IMG/VR virus record: IMGVR_UViG_3300042888_001929
Span: 1-40,920 of that record
Reading direction: 5' to 3' (one strand)
DNA: 40,920 bases
Source: a virus
Shown here: one piece after another, positions 32,811-40,920 of the stretch
Layout: every line of letters starts with the position of its first letter
Numbering within the stretch: the stretch's first letter is position 1
Made by a program: the position numbers and the translations under genes
Notes under the pieces: generated by a model
Told to the model about the DNA's origin: nothing
What the model saw: only the letters and a program-made list of their open reading frames with translations
Database searches by the model: none

Positions 32811-34574
32811 GTGAATAGAGAACAACTTATTATAGAATTAACGAAGTGCATGAGGAATACTCCTTACGCACTTCGAACTTATTTACAGACATACGATAAT
32901 ACCGTATCAAAATACGTCCCATTAGATTTATTCCCAGACCAAGTTAGTTTAATTGAAGATTACGACAAATACAATGAGAACATTGCATTAAAGTATCGTC
33001 AGGCAGGTGTATCAACAGTAACCGCCGCTTGGATATCAAAAAAATTGGCATTTGCCCAAAAGAACAAACCTGAAAAAATCCTTATTATTGCCAACAAGTT
33101 AGACACATCAATGGAGATGGCTAACAAGGTTAGAGGGTTTACTGAACAATGGCCCGCGTGGGTTGGTATTTCATTCTCAAAAGAAAAAAACTCCCAAAGA
33201 CACTTTAAACTTAATAATAATTGTGAAGTTAAGGCTGTTGCAACATCAAAAGATGCTTTGAGGGGTTATACTCCAACAATTCTTGTTTTTGACGAGGCGG
33301 CGTTTATTGAAGCGGACTCAGATTTTTGGTCTGCGTGTATGGCATCCCTATCAACAGGGGGTAAAGTAATTGTAGTATCTACTCCAAACGGATATGACCA
33401 AATTTACTATGAGATTTACGACCAATCATTAAGGAATATGAATGATTTCAAAATATCTGAGATGTTTTGGTATCGTGACCCAAGATATACAAAAGATTTG
33501 TATATGGTTAAAACAAACGATTTGGTTCATTTTTTATTAAATAGAGAAGAATATACTGATAAGGATATTATTAACTTGTCAATGGAAAATCCATATGACA
33601 GAGACCATTCAATCGTAACTGATTACATTAGTCAGGGATATAAACCATGTTCATCATGGTTTGAAAGTATGGTTAAGAAGTTAAAGTTTGACCGAAGAAA
33701 AGTTGCTCAGGAATTGGAATGTAACTTCTTGGGTTCAGGTGATAATGTATTTGAATCAGAATTGATGCAAGGTATTGCCAAAAATACTTTACGTGAGCCT
33801 CAAGCTAAACTTATGGGTGGTTCATTATGGATATTTAAAGAACCCGTAAACGGTCACAAATATGTAATGGGTGTGGATGTATCAAGAGGTGACTCTGAAG
33901 ACTTCTCGTGTATTCAAATCATTGATTTTGATGAAAGAGAACAAGTGTTAGAATACGTTGCAAAAATCCCACCTGATGTATTAGCAGAAATTGCATATAA
34001 ATGGGGAACAATGTATAATGCTTATTGTGTTATTGACATCACAGGTGGTATGGGTATTTCTACTGCAAGAAAGTTACAAGAGTTAAATTATCAAGCTGGA
34101 TTATATGTTGATAATGTTGATACAAGTAATAAGTGGAAATGGGACCCAAAAATAAATGATAAAATACCAGGGATTAATTTTAATTCAAAAAGAGTTCAAA
34201 TTATTGCAGCGTTTGAAGAGGGTGTAAGGCATGGGTTTAAAGTATATTCAAATAGATTATACAATGAAATGAATACATTTATTTATATCAATGGAAGACC
34301 TGACCATCAAAAAGGACATCACGATGACTGTATTATGGGTGTTTCTATGGCATTATATGTTGCAGAAAAATCATTCCAATCTTTAGAAAAAGTTACGAAT
34401 CATACAAAGGCGATGATAAATTCATGGGCAACAACTGTGAATGAAAATAAAAACTCTTCCGACTTTTTTAATCCAATGGTTCCACAAATGGGAAGAGACA
34501 ATAATTTAAATAATAATGGGGCTGCAACTAAGGCCGACTATCAAAAATACGGTTGGTTATTTGGATCTCGTTAA
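32811..34574 (+). CDS. Terminase large subunit (T4 gp17-like)
   Basis: 587 residues with a GTG start. ATPase domain: RQAGVST at 63-69 (Walker A) and TILVFDEAAF at 156-165 (Walker B plus catalytic Glu), then STPNGY coupling motif at 190-195. C-terminal RNase H-type nuclease: MGVDVSRGD (D356), CVIDITGG (D409) and HHDDCIMG near 500. It packages DNA into the prohead by ATP hydrolysis and cuts concatemers. The portal gene follows directly; the T4 tail sheath and tube genes that normally lie between are not here. Confidence 0.95.
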   Translation: MNREQLIIELTKCMRNTPYALRTYLQTYDNTVSKYVPLDLFPDQVSLIEDYDKYNENIALKYRQAGVSTVTAAWISKKLAFAQKNKPEKILIIANKLDTSMEMANKVRGFTEQWPAWVGISFSKEKNSQRHFKLNNNCEVKAVATSKDALRGYTPTILVFDEAAFIEADSDFWSACMASLSTGGKVIVVSTPNGYDQIYYEIYDQSLRNMNDFKISEMFWYRDPRYTKDLYMVKTNDLVHFLLNREEYTDKDIINLSMENPYDRDHSIVTDYISQGYKPCSSWFESMVKKLKFDRRKVAQELECNFLGSGDNVFESELMQGIAKNTLREPQAKLMGGSLWIFKEPVNGHKYVMGVDVSRGDSEDFSCIQIIDFDEREQVLEYVAKIPPDVLAEIAYKWGTMYNAYCVIDITGGMGISTARKLQELNYQAGLYVDNVDTSNKWKWDPKINDKIPGINFNSKRVQIIAAFEEGVRHGFKVYSNRLYNEMNTFIYINGRPDHQKGHHDDCIMGVSMALYVAEKSFQSLEKVTNHTKAMINSWATTVNENKNSSDFFNPMVPQMGRDNNLNNNGAATKADYQKYGWLFGSR

Positions 34575-34575
34575 C

Positions 34576-34583
34576 TATTTATA
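34576..34583 (+). promoter_or_regulatory. TATTTATA late-type motif
   Basis: 28 nt upstream of the portal gene start. Confidence 0.5.
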
Positions 34584-34611
34584 TTATCAAGGTAATTAGT
34601 AAATTTAACAT

Positions 34612-36480
34612 ATGAGCGATAATAATCTTACGGTATGGCAGAGGCTGTCAAAAACATTTGGACCTAATTCATTATTAAAACAAGATTATCCAACTTTTAA
34701 GTTTGATAAGAAAGAACTTTTGCGTACTCCAAATCGTGATGATTATGAAAGAGAAAAACTTCAAGCGCAACAAACATTTTATTTAACAAACCAATGGGCT
34801 AAGGTTGAAAACAACCTATATTCTCAAGCCATTTACTATGAACCATCAAGATTATCTGCTCAGTACGATTACGAATCAATGGAGTACACTCCTGAGATTT
34901 CAGCCGCATTAGACATATATTCTGAAGAATCTACAACAACAAATGAAGATGGTTTTATCCTTCAAATTTATTCTGAATCAAAACGTATTAAATCTGTATT
35001 AGCCGATTTATTCAACAACGCACTTGATATTAACACCAACTTACCAATGTGGACAAGAAACACTTGTAAGTATGGTGATAACTTTGTTTATCTTAAATTA
35101 GACCCTGAAAAGGGTATTATTGGTTGTCAACAATTACCAACAATTGAAATTGAACGTCATGAGGTTGGAGTTAGCGCAAAAATTACTGTGGATATTACAC
35201 AAGAAAAAGATGAGAATAAAAAGGCTCTTCATTTTACTTGGAAAAACAGAAATATGGAATTCCAATCATGGGAAGTTGCTCACTTTAGATTATTAGGTGA
35301 TGACCGAAAACTTCCTTATGGCACTTCCATGTTAGAAAAGGCAAGACGTATATGGAAACAATTATTGTTATCTGAAGATGCAATGTTAATCTATCGTACA
35401 TCAAGAGCACCTGAAAGAAGAATGTTTAAAGTCTTTGTCGGTAACATGAATGATGATGATGTTGAAGCATACGTAAACCGTGTTGCAAACAAATTCAAAA
35501 GAGAACAAATTGTTGACGCTAAAACAGGAAATGTTGATATGAGGTTTAACCAAATGGCTGTAGATCAAGATTATTTTATCCCTGTTCGTGACCCAGCCGC
35601 GCCAGACCCAATTACAACATTACCAGGAGCAACTAACTTATCAGAGATTGCCGATATAGAATATATCCAAAAGAAATTATTAACAGCTCTTCGTGTTCCT
35701 AAAGCATTTTTAGGTTTTGAAGAAGTTGTAGGTGATGGTAAAAATTTATCATTACAAGATATTCGTTTTGCTCGTACAATCAACAGAATTCAAAAAAGTA
35801 TGATTGCCGAGTTAAATAAAATTGCAATTGTTCATTTATTCTTATTAGGGTTTGAGGACGAGTTACAAAACTTTACATTAGGTTTGTCTAACCCATCTAC
35901 ACAAGCAGACTTATTAAAAATTGATGTATGGAAAGAAAAAGTTTTATTGTATAAAGATTTAGTTTCAGATCCAGGAAACGGTATTCAACCTACATCTTCT
36001 ACTTGGGCTAAGAAACACATCTTTAATTGGTCTGACGAAGAAATTAGATTAGATTTACAACAACAAAGAATTGAAAGAGCTGTTGGTGAAGAACTTAAAG
36101 CAACTCCTACAGTTATCACTAAGACAGGTTTATTTGATAATATAGATAAACTTTATGGTAATACCACAGGAGGTACCGCAACAACCGCAGCAACAACTAC
36201 AGGTGGTGAAGAATCATTTGGAGGTGGAGCAGGATTTGAAACCGCACCACCACCTGCGGGAGGTGGAGAAGAAGTTGCACCACCAGCTGAAGGTGGGGCA
36301 CCTGAAGGTGGGGCACCTGAAGGTGGAGAAGCCGCAGTTACTCCAGAATCAAGAATGAAAAACATGAATTTATTGATTGAAAGTAACTTATTAGAGGGGT
36401 CAACATTTTTAGATTTAGGTCAAGGTCAACAATCTTTAGGAGAAATTTCAAAAGAATTGGATAAGTTACTAAACTCCTAA
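34612..36480 (+). CDS. Portal protein (T4 gp20-like)
   Basis: 622 residues. Recognised by TSRAPERRMFKVFVGNMNDD, DYFIPVRDPAAPDPITTLPG, then NLSEIADIEYIQKKLLTALR with VPKAFLGFEE, the characteristic gp20 core. The dodecameric portal ring is the DNA entry and exit channel at the capsid vertex. The C-terminal 90 residues are an unusual Gly/Ala/Pro/Glu-rich low-complexity tail with GGAPEGGAPEGG repeats, followed by a short helical end. Confidence 0.95.
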   Translation: MSDNNLTVWQRLSKTFGPNSLLKQDYPTFKFDKKELLRTPNRDDYEREKLQAQQTFYLTNQWAKVENNLYSQAIYYEPSRLSAQYDYESMEYTPEISAALDIYSEESTTTNEDGFILQIYSESKRIKSVLADLFNNALDINTNLPMWTRNTCKYGDNFVYLKLDPEKGIIGCQQLPTIEIERHEVGVSAKITVDITQEKDENKKALHFTWKNRNMEFQSWEVAHFRLLGDDRKLPYGTSMLEKARRIWKQLLLSEDAMLIYRTSRAPERRMFKVFVGNMNDDDVEAYVNRVANKFKREQIVDAKTGNVDMRFNQMAVDQDYFIPVRDPAAPDPITTLPGATNLSEIADIEYIQKKLLTALRVPKAFLGFEEVVGDGKNLSLQDIRFARTINRIQKSMIAELNKIAIVHLFLLGFEDELQNFTLGLSNPSTQADLLKIDVWKEKVLLYKDLVSDPGNGIQPTSSTWAKKHIFNWSDEEIRLDLQQQRIERAVGEELKATPTVITKTGLFDNIDKLYGNTTGGTATTAATTTGGEESFGGGAGFETAPPPAGGGEEVAPPAEGGAPEGGAPEGGEAAVTPESRMKNMNLLIESNLLEGSTFLDLGQGQQSLGEISKELDKLLNS

Positions 36481-36488
36481 TATTTATA
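36481..36488 (+). promoter_or_regulatory. TATTTATA late-type motif
   Basis: It begins directly after the portal stop codon, 16 nt before ATG 36505. Confidence 0.5.
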
Positions 36489-36504
36489 TTGAAAACACAC
36501 CATA

Positions 36505-37203
36505 ATGACTTTCGGAAAAATCAAATCCATAATTGAAAACAATCTAATTGAATCCTACAAAGATGAAAAGGAATTCAAGAAATCGCTAAAAGAATTCAAA
36601 CATAATGTTTTGAACAACAAAACCATGTCTAAATTGTATTCTTTATACGAACAATTGAGCACACCTCAAGGACTAAACGAATCTGACGCTAAAGACTTTT
36701 TAGAAGAAGGTATTAGTTTAATCCAACAATTACTGCCAAGTATTAAATTACCAAAACCTTTATCAGAGAATGTTAAGAACAAATATTCTGACATTGATGC
36801 TCTTGTCTATACAAATAAATTAAATTTGTTAGAGAGAGTAAATTCTAAAAAAAATATTACAAGTGTGTTAACCTCAACAAATGATATTGTTAAAGAATCT
36901 ATTAATATTCCATTGAAATCAATGGTTAGTATTGCAAATCAAACTTTAAACAAATATGTCGATAATCTTGATGAGTCATCTAAAAAAGAATTCCTTCAAT
37001 TAATCTCTGAAGATTCTAAATCTCTTGAAGACAAATTTGAAACTATTCGTGAAAGTGCTATTGGCAAACTTAATATCATCTTAGAAAAAGAAGAGGAGTT
37101 TGAATTAAAGACAAAATTGTCTGAAACCATAGATAGGTTAAAAACTGAAAAGTTTGACCAATTGAATTTCCTTAAGTTAAAGAACTTGGAAGAATCAATT
37201 TAA
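36505..37203 (+). CDS. Helical hypothetical protein between portal and protease
   Basis: 232 residues, almost entirely helical and charged, starting MTFGKIKSIIENNLIESYKD. The position between gp20 and gp21 homologues suggests a prohead core protein, as in T4 gp67/gp68, but it is longer and no homology is visible. The end overlaps the convergent bS21 gene by 9 nt. Confidence 0.68.
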   Translation: MTFGKIKSIIENNLIESYKDEKEFKKSLKEFKHNVLNNKTMSKLYSLYEQLSTPQGLNESDAKDFLEEGISLIQQLLPSIKLPKPLSENVKNKYSDIDALVYTNKLNLLERVNSKKNITSVLTSTNDIVKESINIPLKSMVSIANQTLNKYVDNLDESSKKEFLQLISEDSKSLEDKFETIRESAIGKLNIILEKEEEFELKTKLSETIDRLKTEKFDQLNFLKLKNLEESI

Positions 37204-37383
37204 AGAATTTTTTACTTTTTGAACATACGACGCTTTTAATATTTGAGATCGTCTTACCACAGATTTTTTAACAAATTCTTTTTTTTCAAATAGAATTTGA
37301 TTTTGTTTAGTTTTAATAACTTTAGATTTTAAAGTTTTTAAGGCCTTTTCTATTCCGTCTTTTTTTATTTTTACTATTAGCAT
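37195..37383 (-). CDS. rpsU: Ribosomal protein bS21 homologue
   Basis: 62 residues from ATG 37383; a longer frame upstream is not needed. MLIVKIKKDGIEKALKTLKS at the N-terminus and KKSVVRRSQILKASYVQKVK at the C-terminus match Bacteroidota bS21, whose C-terminal part reads like PSVVRRAQIQKAQYIQ. bS21 binds the 30S platform near the 16S 3' end. In Bacteroidota it helps sequester the anti-Shine-Dalgarno sequence (established knowledge). A phage version could change which mRNAs are translated. It is the only minus-strand gene within the structural module. Confidence 0.88.
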   Translation of the reverse strand: MLIVKIKKDGIEKALKTLKSKVIKTKQNQILFEKKEFVKKSVVRRSQILKASYVQKVKNSLN

Positions 37384-37481
37384 ATTATTACAAATATCAC
37401 AATTTTTTAAAAATTTTTGACAATGGGTATAATTTGTGTTATGTTTTAACAAACAATAAACATTGACATCAATGAAATTTA

Positions 37482-37913
37482 ATGAAAAAAGGAAAAAGTG
37501 TAAAGTTAAATCTATTCAGTCCGATAAAATCGGTGTATGGTACTGTAGATTCTAAAAATTTAAAATCATTATACATAAACATTCAATCATGGGTATCTCC
37601 CAAATTTGACCACGACAATTGGAATAGGGTCGTGTGTAATTTAAACCGAGAAATCAAACATTCCGTATTTAATTCAATTGATACAAGTCTTTTTAAAGAA
37701 AATAGTATTGTTGATTTGGATTTAAGAACAAGTGGGATATCCCACGGAAAAAAATCATTTTTTAATTTAGAAGTTAATTTATATACCAACCAAGAATTTG
37801 ATTTTAAATCTATCGAATTAAAAGAATCGGTTAAAAAAATAGTAAGAAGTATTATAAGGGATAATGTTATTGAAAACAAATACTTTGATTTTTCAGTGTC
37901 AAAAACTAAATAA
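37482..37913 (+). CDS. Hypothetical protein
   Basis: 143 residues, basic, beta-rich in the middle (SIVDLDLRTSGISHGKKSFF), no membrane segment. It lies between bS21 and the prohead protease. No family recognised. Confidence 0.65.
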   Translation: MKKGKSVKLNLFSPIKSVYGTVDSKNLKSLYINIQSWVSPKFDHDNWNRVVCNLNREIKHSVFNSIDTSLFKENSIVDLDLRTSGISHGKKSFFNLEVNLYTNQEFDFKSIELKESVKKIVRSIIRDNVIENKYFDFSVSKTK

Positions 37914-37937
37914 AAACAATAAATAACTCCTTTGATA

Positions 37938-37945
37938 TATTTATC
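37938..37945 (+). promoter_or_regulatory. TATTTATC late-type motif
   Basis: 13 nt upstream of the protease gene. Confidence 0.42.
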
Positions 37946-37958
37946 TTAAAAACTATTA

Positions 37959-38681
37959 ATGAAACAATTAAGAATTTTAGAAGCAAGTGAAGTCGGTCAT
38001 GGCATATTAATTGAGACGGATGCGGGTTGGGTTTCTCCAAAAGACATACGTAATTCCGAAATGTTAAAGGAAGCAACTAACTTAGATTATAGAAATCCAT
38101 TTGAATTTTATGCCGTATTACAAAAGTACGATACTCCAAATAGAAACGGAAGATTTTATCCTGAAAGAATATTAAAAAGAGAAGCTGAAAACTATAAGAA
38201 GGCAATAGCCAAGGGACTATCAACTTCAGAACTTAACCACCCTGAATCATCTTTAATTGATTTAGATAGAGTAGCACATATCATTACTGATATATGGTGG
38301 GATAAAAATATCCTAATGGGTAAACTTAAATTATTAACATCACCAGGATTCCATGAAAGAGGTATTGTTTCAACAAAAGGAGACCAAGCAGCTAACTTAA
38401 TGAGACAAGGTGTAACCATGGGAGTTTCTTCAAGAGGAGTCGGTTCCTTAAAAAAGGTTGGAGAAAGAAATGAAGTACAAGAGGATTTTGAATTAATTTG
38501 TTTTGACTTAGTGTCTTCACCATCTACACCAGGAGCTTATTTATTTACTAATCCTGAAGATAGAAACAAGTATGAAGAAAACTTAGAAGAAGAAAAAAGA
38601 CATAAAACACCAGAAAATTCAGAATTCCAATCCAAAGGAGTTGACTTAATGAGAAAATTAACCGATTATTTGGGAAAATAA
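37959..38681 (+). CDS. Prohead core protease (T4 gp21-like)
   Basis: 240 residues. TSELNHPESSLIDLDRVAHI carries the catalytic His (H94) and GVTMGVSSRGVGSL the catalytic Ser (157-158), as in T4 gp21 and related U9/S78-type prohead proteases. It cleaves scaffold and capsid proteins during maturation and degrades the core. It sits directly upstream of the scaffold and capsid genes, as in T4. Confidence 0.92.
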   Translation: MKQLRILEASEVGHGILIETDAGWVSPKDIRNSEMLKEATNLDYRNPFEFYAVLQKYDTPNRNGRFYPERILKREAENYKKAIAKGLSTSELNHPESSLIDLDRVAHIITDIWWDKNILMGKLKLLTSPGFHERGIVSTKGDQAANLMRQGVTMGVSSRGVGSLKKVGERNEVQEDFELICFDLVSSPSTPGAYLFTNPEDRNKYEENLEEEKRHKTPENSEFQSKGVDLMRKLTDYLGK

Positions 38682-38689
38682 AAATAATT

Positions 38690-38899
38690 ATGGAAGAAAA
38701 ATTTTTTGTAGCGAAAGTTCAGTACGATTTACCTGATGAAAACAGCGGTAAAATTAAAAAAATCAGAGAAGAAAAACTTGTAAGAGGATATTCTGTTACC
38801 GATGTAGAAGCAAAGGTTACGGCAAAATATGAAGGTTTTACTCATGATTGGAGAATTACTTCAGTATCCGAAAGTAAAATAGATGAAGTTATTAAATAA
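38690..38899 (+). CDS. Small hypothetical, DUF4494-like
   Basis: 69 residues, FFVAKVQYDLPDENSGKIKK, EEKLVRGYSVTDVEAKVTAK. The layout (beta strand, charged turn, VxGYSVTDVEAKV helix) resembles the DUF4494 family of Bacteroidota, with moderate confidence. It lies 8 nt after the protease gene, with a strong terminator behind it. Confidence 0.6.
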   Translation: MEEKFFVAKVQYDLPDENSGKIKKIREEKLVRGYSVTDVEAKVTAKYEGFTHDWRITSVSESKIDEVIK

Positions 38900-38921
38900 T
38901 TGATTTAAATTCAATTTATCT

Positions 38922-38949
38922 AAAGTGGTCAATTTTGACCACTTTTTTT
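38922..38949 (+). terminator. Rho-independent terminator
   Basis: AAAGTGGTCA/TGACCACTTT (38922-38945) followed by a T-run. It ends the protease transcript. Confidence 0.88.
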
Positions 38950-39067
38950 TTGCTCGAACATATTTATATGTTGATATAATATTGTATTTCCACAAAATTA
39001 TTAATCATAAAACATTAAAAAATAAAAGATATATAATTAAAAAACGATATTTTTTGTTTTTTGGTAA

Positions 39068-39075
39068 TATTTATT
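39068..39075 (+). promoter_or_regulatory. TATTTATT late-type motif
   Basis: 24 nt upstream of the scaffold gene. A second ATTTATAT occurs near 38961. Confidence 0.42.
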
Positions 39076-39099
39076 AGTTAAAATAAATAGATTTTCTAT

Positions 39100-40677
39100 A
39101 TGAAAGAAAACAAATTAGTTCAAGAGGCTCTTATTCAAATGAAACAAGTTGAAGAAGCTATAGCCGCAAATGCAAAAGGAATACTTGCTTCTACTATGAA
39201 GGAAGAAATCAATCAACTAGTAAAAGAATCTCTTTCCGAGCAATCTGACGAAGATGAGGTTGAATTAGATGCTGACATGGATATGTCCGCTGATAATGAT
39301 GAAGTAGACATGGATATGGACATGGAATTGGATGATGAATCTGACGATATGGAAATGGACTTTGGTATGGATTCAGACGAAAGTCCAATTGATTTAACTG
39401 ATGCTTCTGACGAAGAAATTTTAAAAGTATTCAAAGCTATGGGTGAAAATGACGGAATCATCGTTAAAAAAGACGGTGAAAATGTTCATTTAACTGATAA
39501 TGATGCTGATGTAGAATATCTTGTTAAGCTTGGTGAATCTGAAGACGACATGATGGAAGATGATATGATGTCTGATGATATGATGGAAGATGATATGATG
39601 TCGGATGATGGAGAATTTGATGAATCAGTTGATGATGTTATTGATGCTATTTTTAGTGGAAATATGTCAAAAGTAGATTCTAAAGATATGTCTGAAGAGG
39701 ATGAAGAAGTTGTTTACGAAATCACATTAGATGACGATTCTGAAATGATGGAAGAAGATGACATGGAAGATTCTGAAATGATGGAAGAAGATGACATGGA
39801 GGATTCTGAAATGATGGAAGAAGATGACATGGAGGAAGATGACAACATGATGGAATCTAAAAACACAATTAAACCTAAAGGTGTTGGTATGGGTAAACCT
39901 AAATTTAGTTACAAGAAAACAACAGGTGGATTTAAAGAAGACATGAAACAAGGTCCTAAATCTGTTGGTACTGGTAAAGCTAAATTTGATTACAAAAAAG
40001 GTGCTAACATGGAAGGTAAATCTAAAGTTGTTAAAGCTGAAACTAAGGAAGGTAATTACGGAATGAATAAGGGTGAAAAATCTAAAACCATGAAAGGTAA
40101 AGAAGATTACACCACTAAAAAAGGTATGACAAATTCTAAAGGAGAAAAGGCTTTTGAAAAAGAAGAGACCAAAGAAGCTGCAAGAACTTATGGTATGGGT
40201 TCTAAAGAAGGTCGAGGTTTAAGAAAGGGCATCACTAATAACAGAAACTATGTTTATGGTAAAAATGGTGTTAAAGTTGAATCCACACAAGAAGAAGTTA
40301 GAATGTTGAGAGAAAAGAATGAAGAATACAGAAAAGCATTAAATGTTTTCAGAGAAAAACTTAATGAAGTTGCGATCTTTAATTCAAACTTAGCTTACGC
40401 TACAAGATTGTTCACAGAACACTCAACTACTAAAAAAGAAAAAATAAACATCCTAAGAAGATTTGACAATGTTCAAACTTTAAAAGAATCTAAAAGTCTT
40501 TATAAGTCAGTCAAAGACGAATTATCTAAGGTAGATACAAAATCAATTAATGAATCAGTAGGTGCAAAATTAAATAAAACAGTAACTACAGGTTCATCAA
40601 CTACTCTAATTGAATCAAAAACTTATGAAAATCCTCAGTTCTTAAGAATGAAAGATTTAATGGGTAAATTAGGGTAA
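39100..40677 (+). CDS. Acidic scaffold-like prohead core protein (gp22 position)
   Basis: 525 residues. The N-terminal 40 residues are helical. Then comes a Met/Asp/Glu repeat region with MEDDMMSDD units and three DSEMMEEDDME units, a Lys/Gly-rich repeat region (GVGMGKPKFSYKK, SVGTGKAKFDYKK), and a helical C-terminus (EEVRMLREKNEEYRKALNVF). The place between protease and capsid is that of T4 gp22, and the charge bias fits a core that is proteolysed, but direct homology is not visible. It is unusually long and repetitive. Confidence 0.75.
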   Translation: MKENKLVQEALIQMKQVEEAIAANAKGILASTMKEEINQLVKESLSEQSDEDEVELDADMDMSADNDEVDMDMDMELDDESDDMEMDFGMDSDESPIDLTDASDEEILKVFKAMGENDGIIVKKDGENVHLTDNDADVEYLVKLGESEDDMMEDDMMSDDMMEDDMMSDDGEFDESVDDVIDAIFSGNMSKVDSKDMSEEDEEVVYEITLDDDSEMMEEDDMEDSEMMEEDDMEDSEMMEEDDMEEDDNMMESKNTIKPKGVGMGKPKFSYKKTTGGFKEDMKQGPKSVGTGKAKFDYKKGANMEGKSKVVKAETKEGNYGMNKGEKSKTMKGKEDYTTKKGMTNSKGEKAFEKEETKEAARTYGMGSKEGRGLRKGITNNRNYVYGKNGVKVESTQEEVRMLREKNEEYRKALNVFREKLNEVAIFNSNLAYATRLFTEHSTTKKEKINILRRFDNVQTLKESKSLYKSVKDELSKVDTKSINESVGAKLNKTVTTGSSTTLIESKTYENPQFLRMKDLMGKLG

Positions 40678-40721
40678 CAAATAAAAATTTTAAATAAACT
40701 AAAAACAAAACAAAAACTAAA

Positions 40722-40920
40722 ATGGGAGCATTATTAGAATCAGGTCTTGTTGGTAATATCGGGTTAAAACACCTTAAAGTTATCAAGGAAGACACAATCA
40801 ACAAATGGGACAAATTAGGCTTTTTAGAAGGTCTTAAAGGTCACATGAGAGAAAACGTAGCTCAATTATACGAAAACCAAGCATCATTTTTAATTAATGA
40901 AGCATCATCTACATCTGATA
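40722..40920 (+). CDS. Major capsid protein (T4 gp23-like), 5' part
   Basis: The first 66 residues are visible, cut by the window end: MGALLESGLVGNIGLKHLKV then INKWDKLGFLEGLKGH and LYENQASFLINEAS. The KW-L-LEG and LENQ-type helix is typical of the N-terminal prosequence of gp23-like capsid proteins, removed by the prohead protease. The position after protease and scaffold supports this. It should form the capsid hexamers. Confidence 0.8.
   Translation, partial: MGALLESGLVGNIGLKHLKVIKEDTINKWDKLGFLEGLKGHMRENVAQLYENQASFLINEASSTSD

Overview
The window looks like part of a large T4-type (contractile-tailed) phage genome infecting a member of the Bacteroidota, probably a flavobacterium. The T4-type assignment rests on the right end, which encodes in order a gp17-like terminase, a gp20-like portal, a gp21-like prohead protease, an acidic scaffold-like protein and the start of a gp23-like capsid protein. 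The host inference rests on three things: many promoters of the Bacteroidota form TTTG-(19-20 nt)-TAnnTTTG, gene starts without Shine-Dalgarno sequences, and a ribosomal protein bS21 homologue of the Bacteroidota type.

Layout. 1-2.9 kb: small genes, including a tandem duplication, a cyclic-phosphate-processing receiver protein and a methylglyoxal synthase. 1.25-15.8 kb: a very large tRNA region holding 24 recognisable tRNA genes whose anticodons cover all 20 amino acids. They are interspersed with small unknown genes, a GIY-YIG endonuclease and many structured non-coding islands, two with crossing (pseudoknot) helices. Inside it, 7.18-12.21 kb carries 13 complete copies and one half copy of an unusual tRNA-like element. 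In this family the acceptor stem and T arm are nearly invariant, while the region where the anticodon arm should be is different in length and sequence in almost every copy. The copies alternate with small genes.

14.8-19.9 kb: a Dps-like protein, membrane proteins, a PLP-dependent aminotransferase, lipoproteins, an M15/M23-type cell-wall hydrolase, a PspC protein and a HAD phosphatase of the RNA-repair type. 19.9-27.6 kb: two large paralogs flank a tmRNA (ssrA) gene on the minus strand. They are followed by an M20-type peptidase, a zinc ribbon, a ClpC-type AAA+ unfoldase without its N-domain, and a divergent UVR-motif protein. tmRNA tagging plus a Clp unfoldase with a ClpP-docking IGF tripeptide suggests a phage-directed protein quality-control pathway. 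27.6-40.9 kb: the structural module, interrupted by an antisense bS21 gene.

How the parts may work together (inference): the phage appears to bring much of a translation-takeover kit, with a full tRNA set, tmRNA, bS21, candidate tRNA-repair enzymes and a candidate decoy or processing RNA family. Two promoter classes seem to be used: host-type TAnnTTTG elements for tRNA and accessory genes, and a directional TATTTATA motif upstream of structural and late-type genes. In both classes some genes start 3-4 nt after the element, which predicts leaderless mRNAs. No homology search or folding program was run; all pairings and family calls were read by eye.
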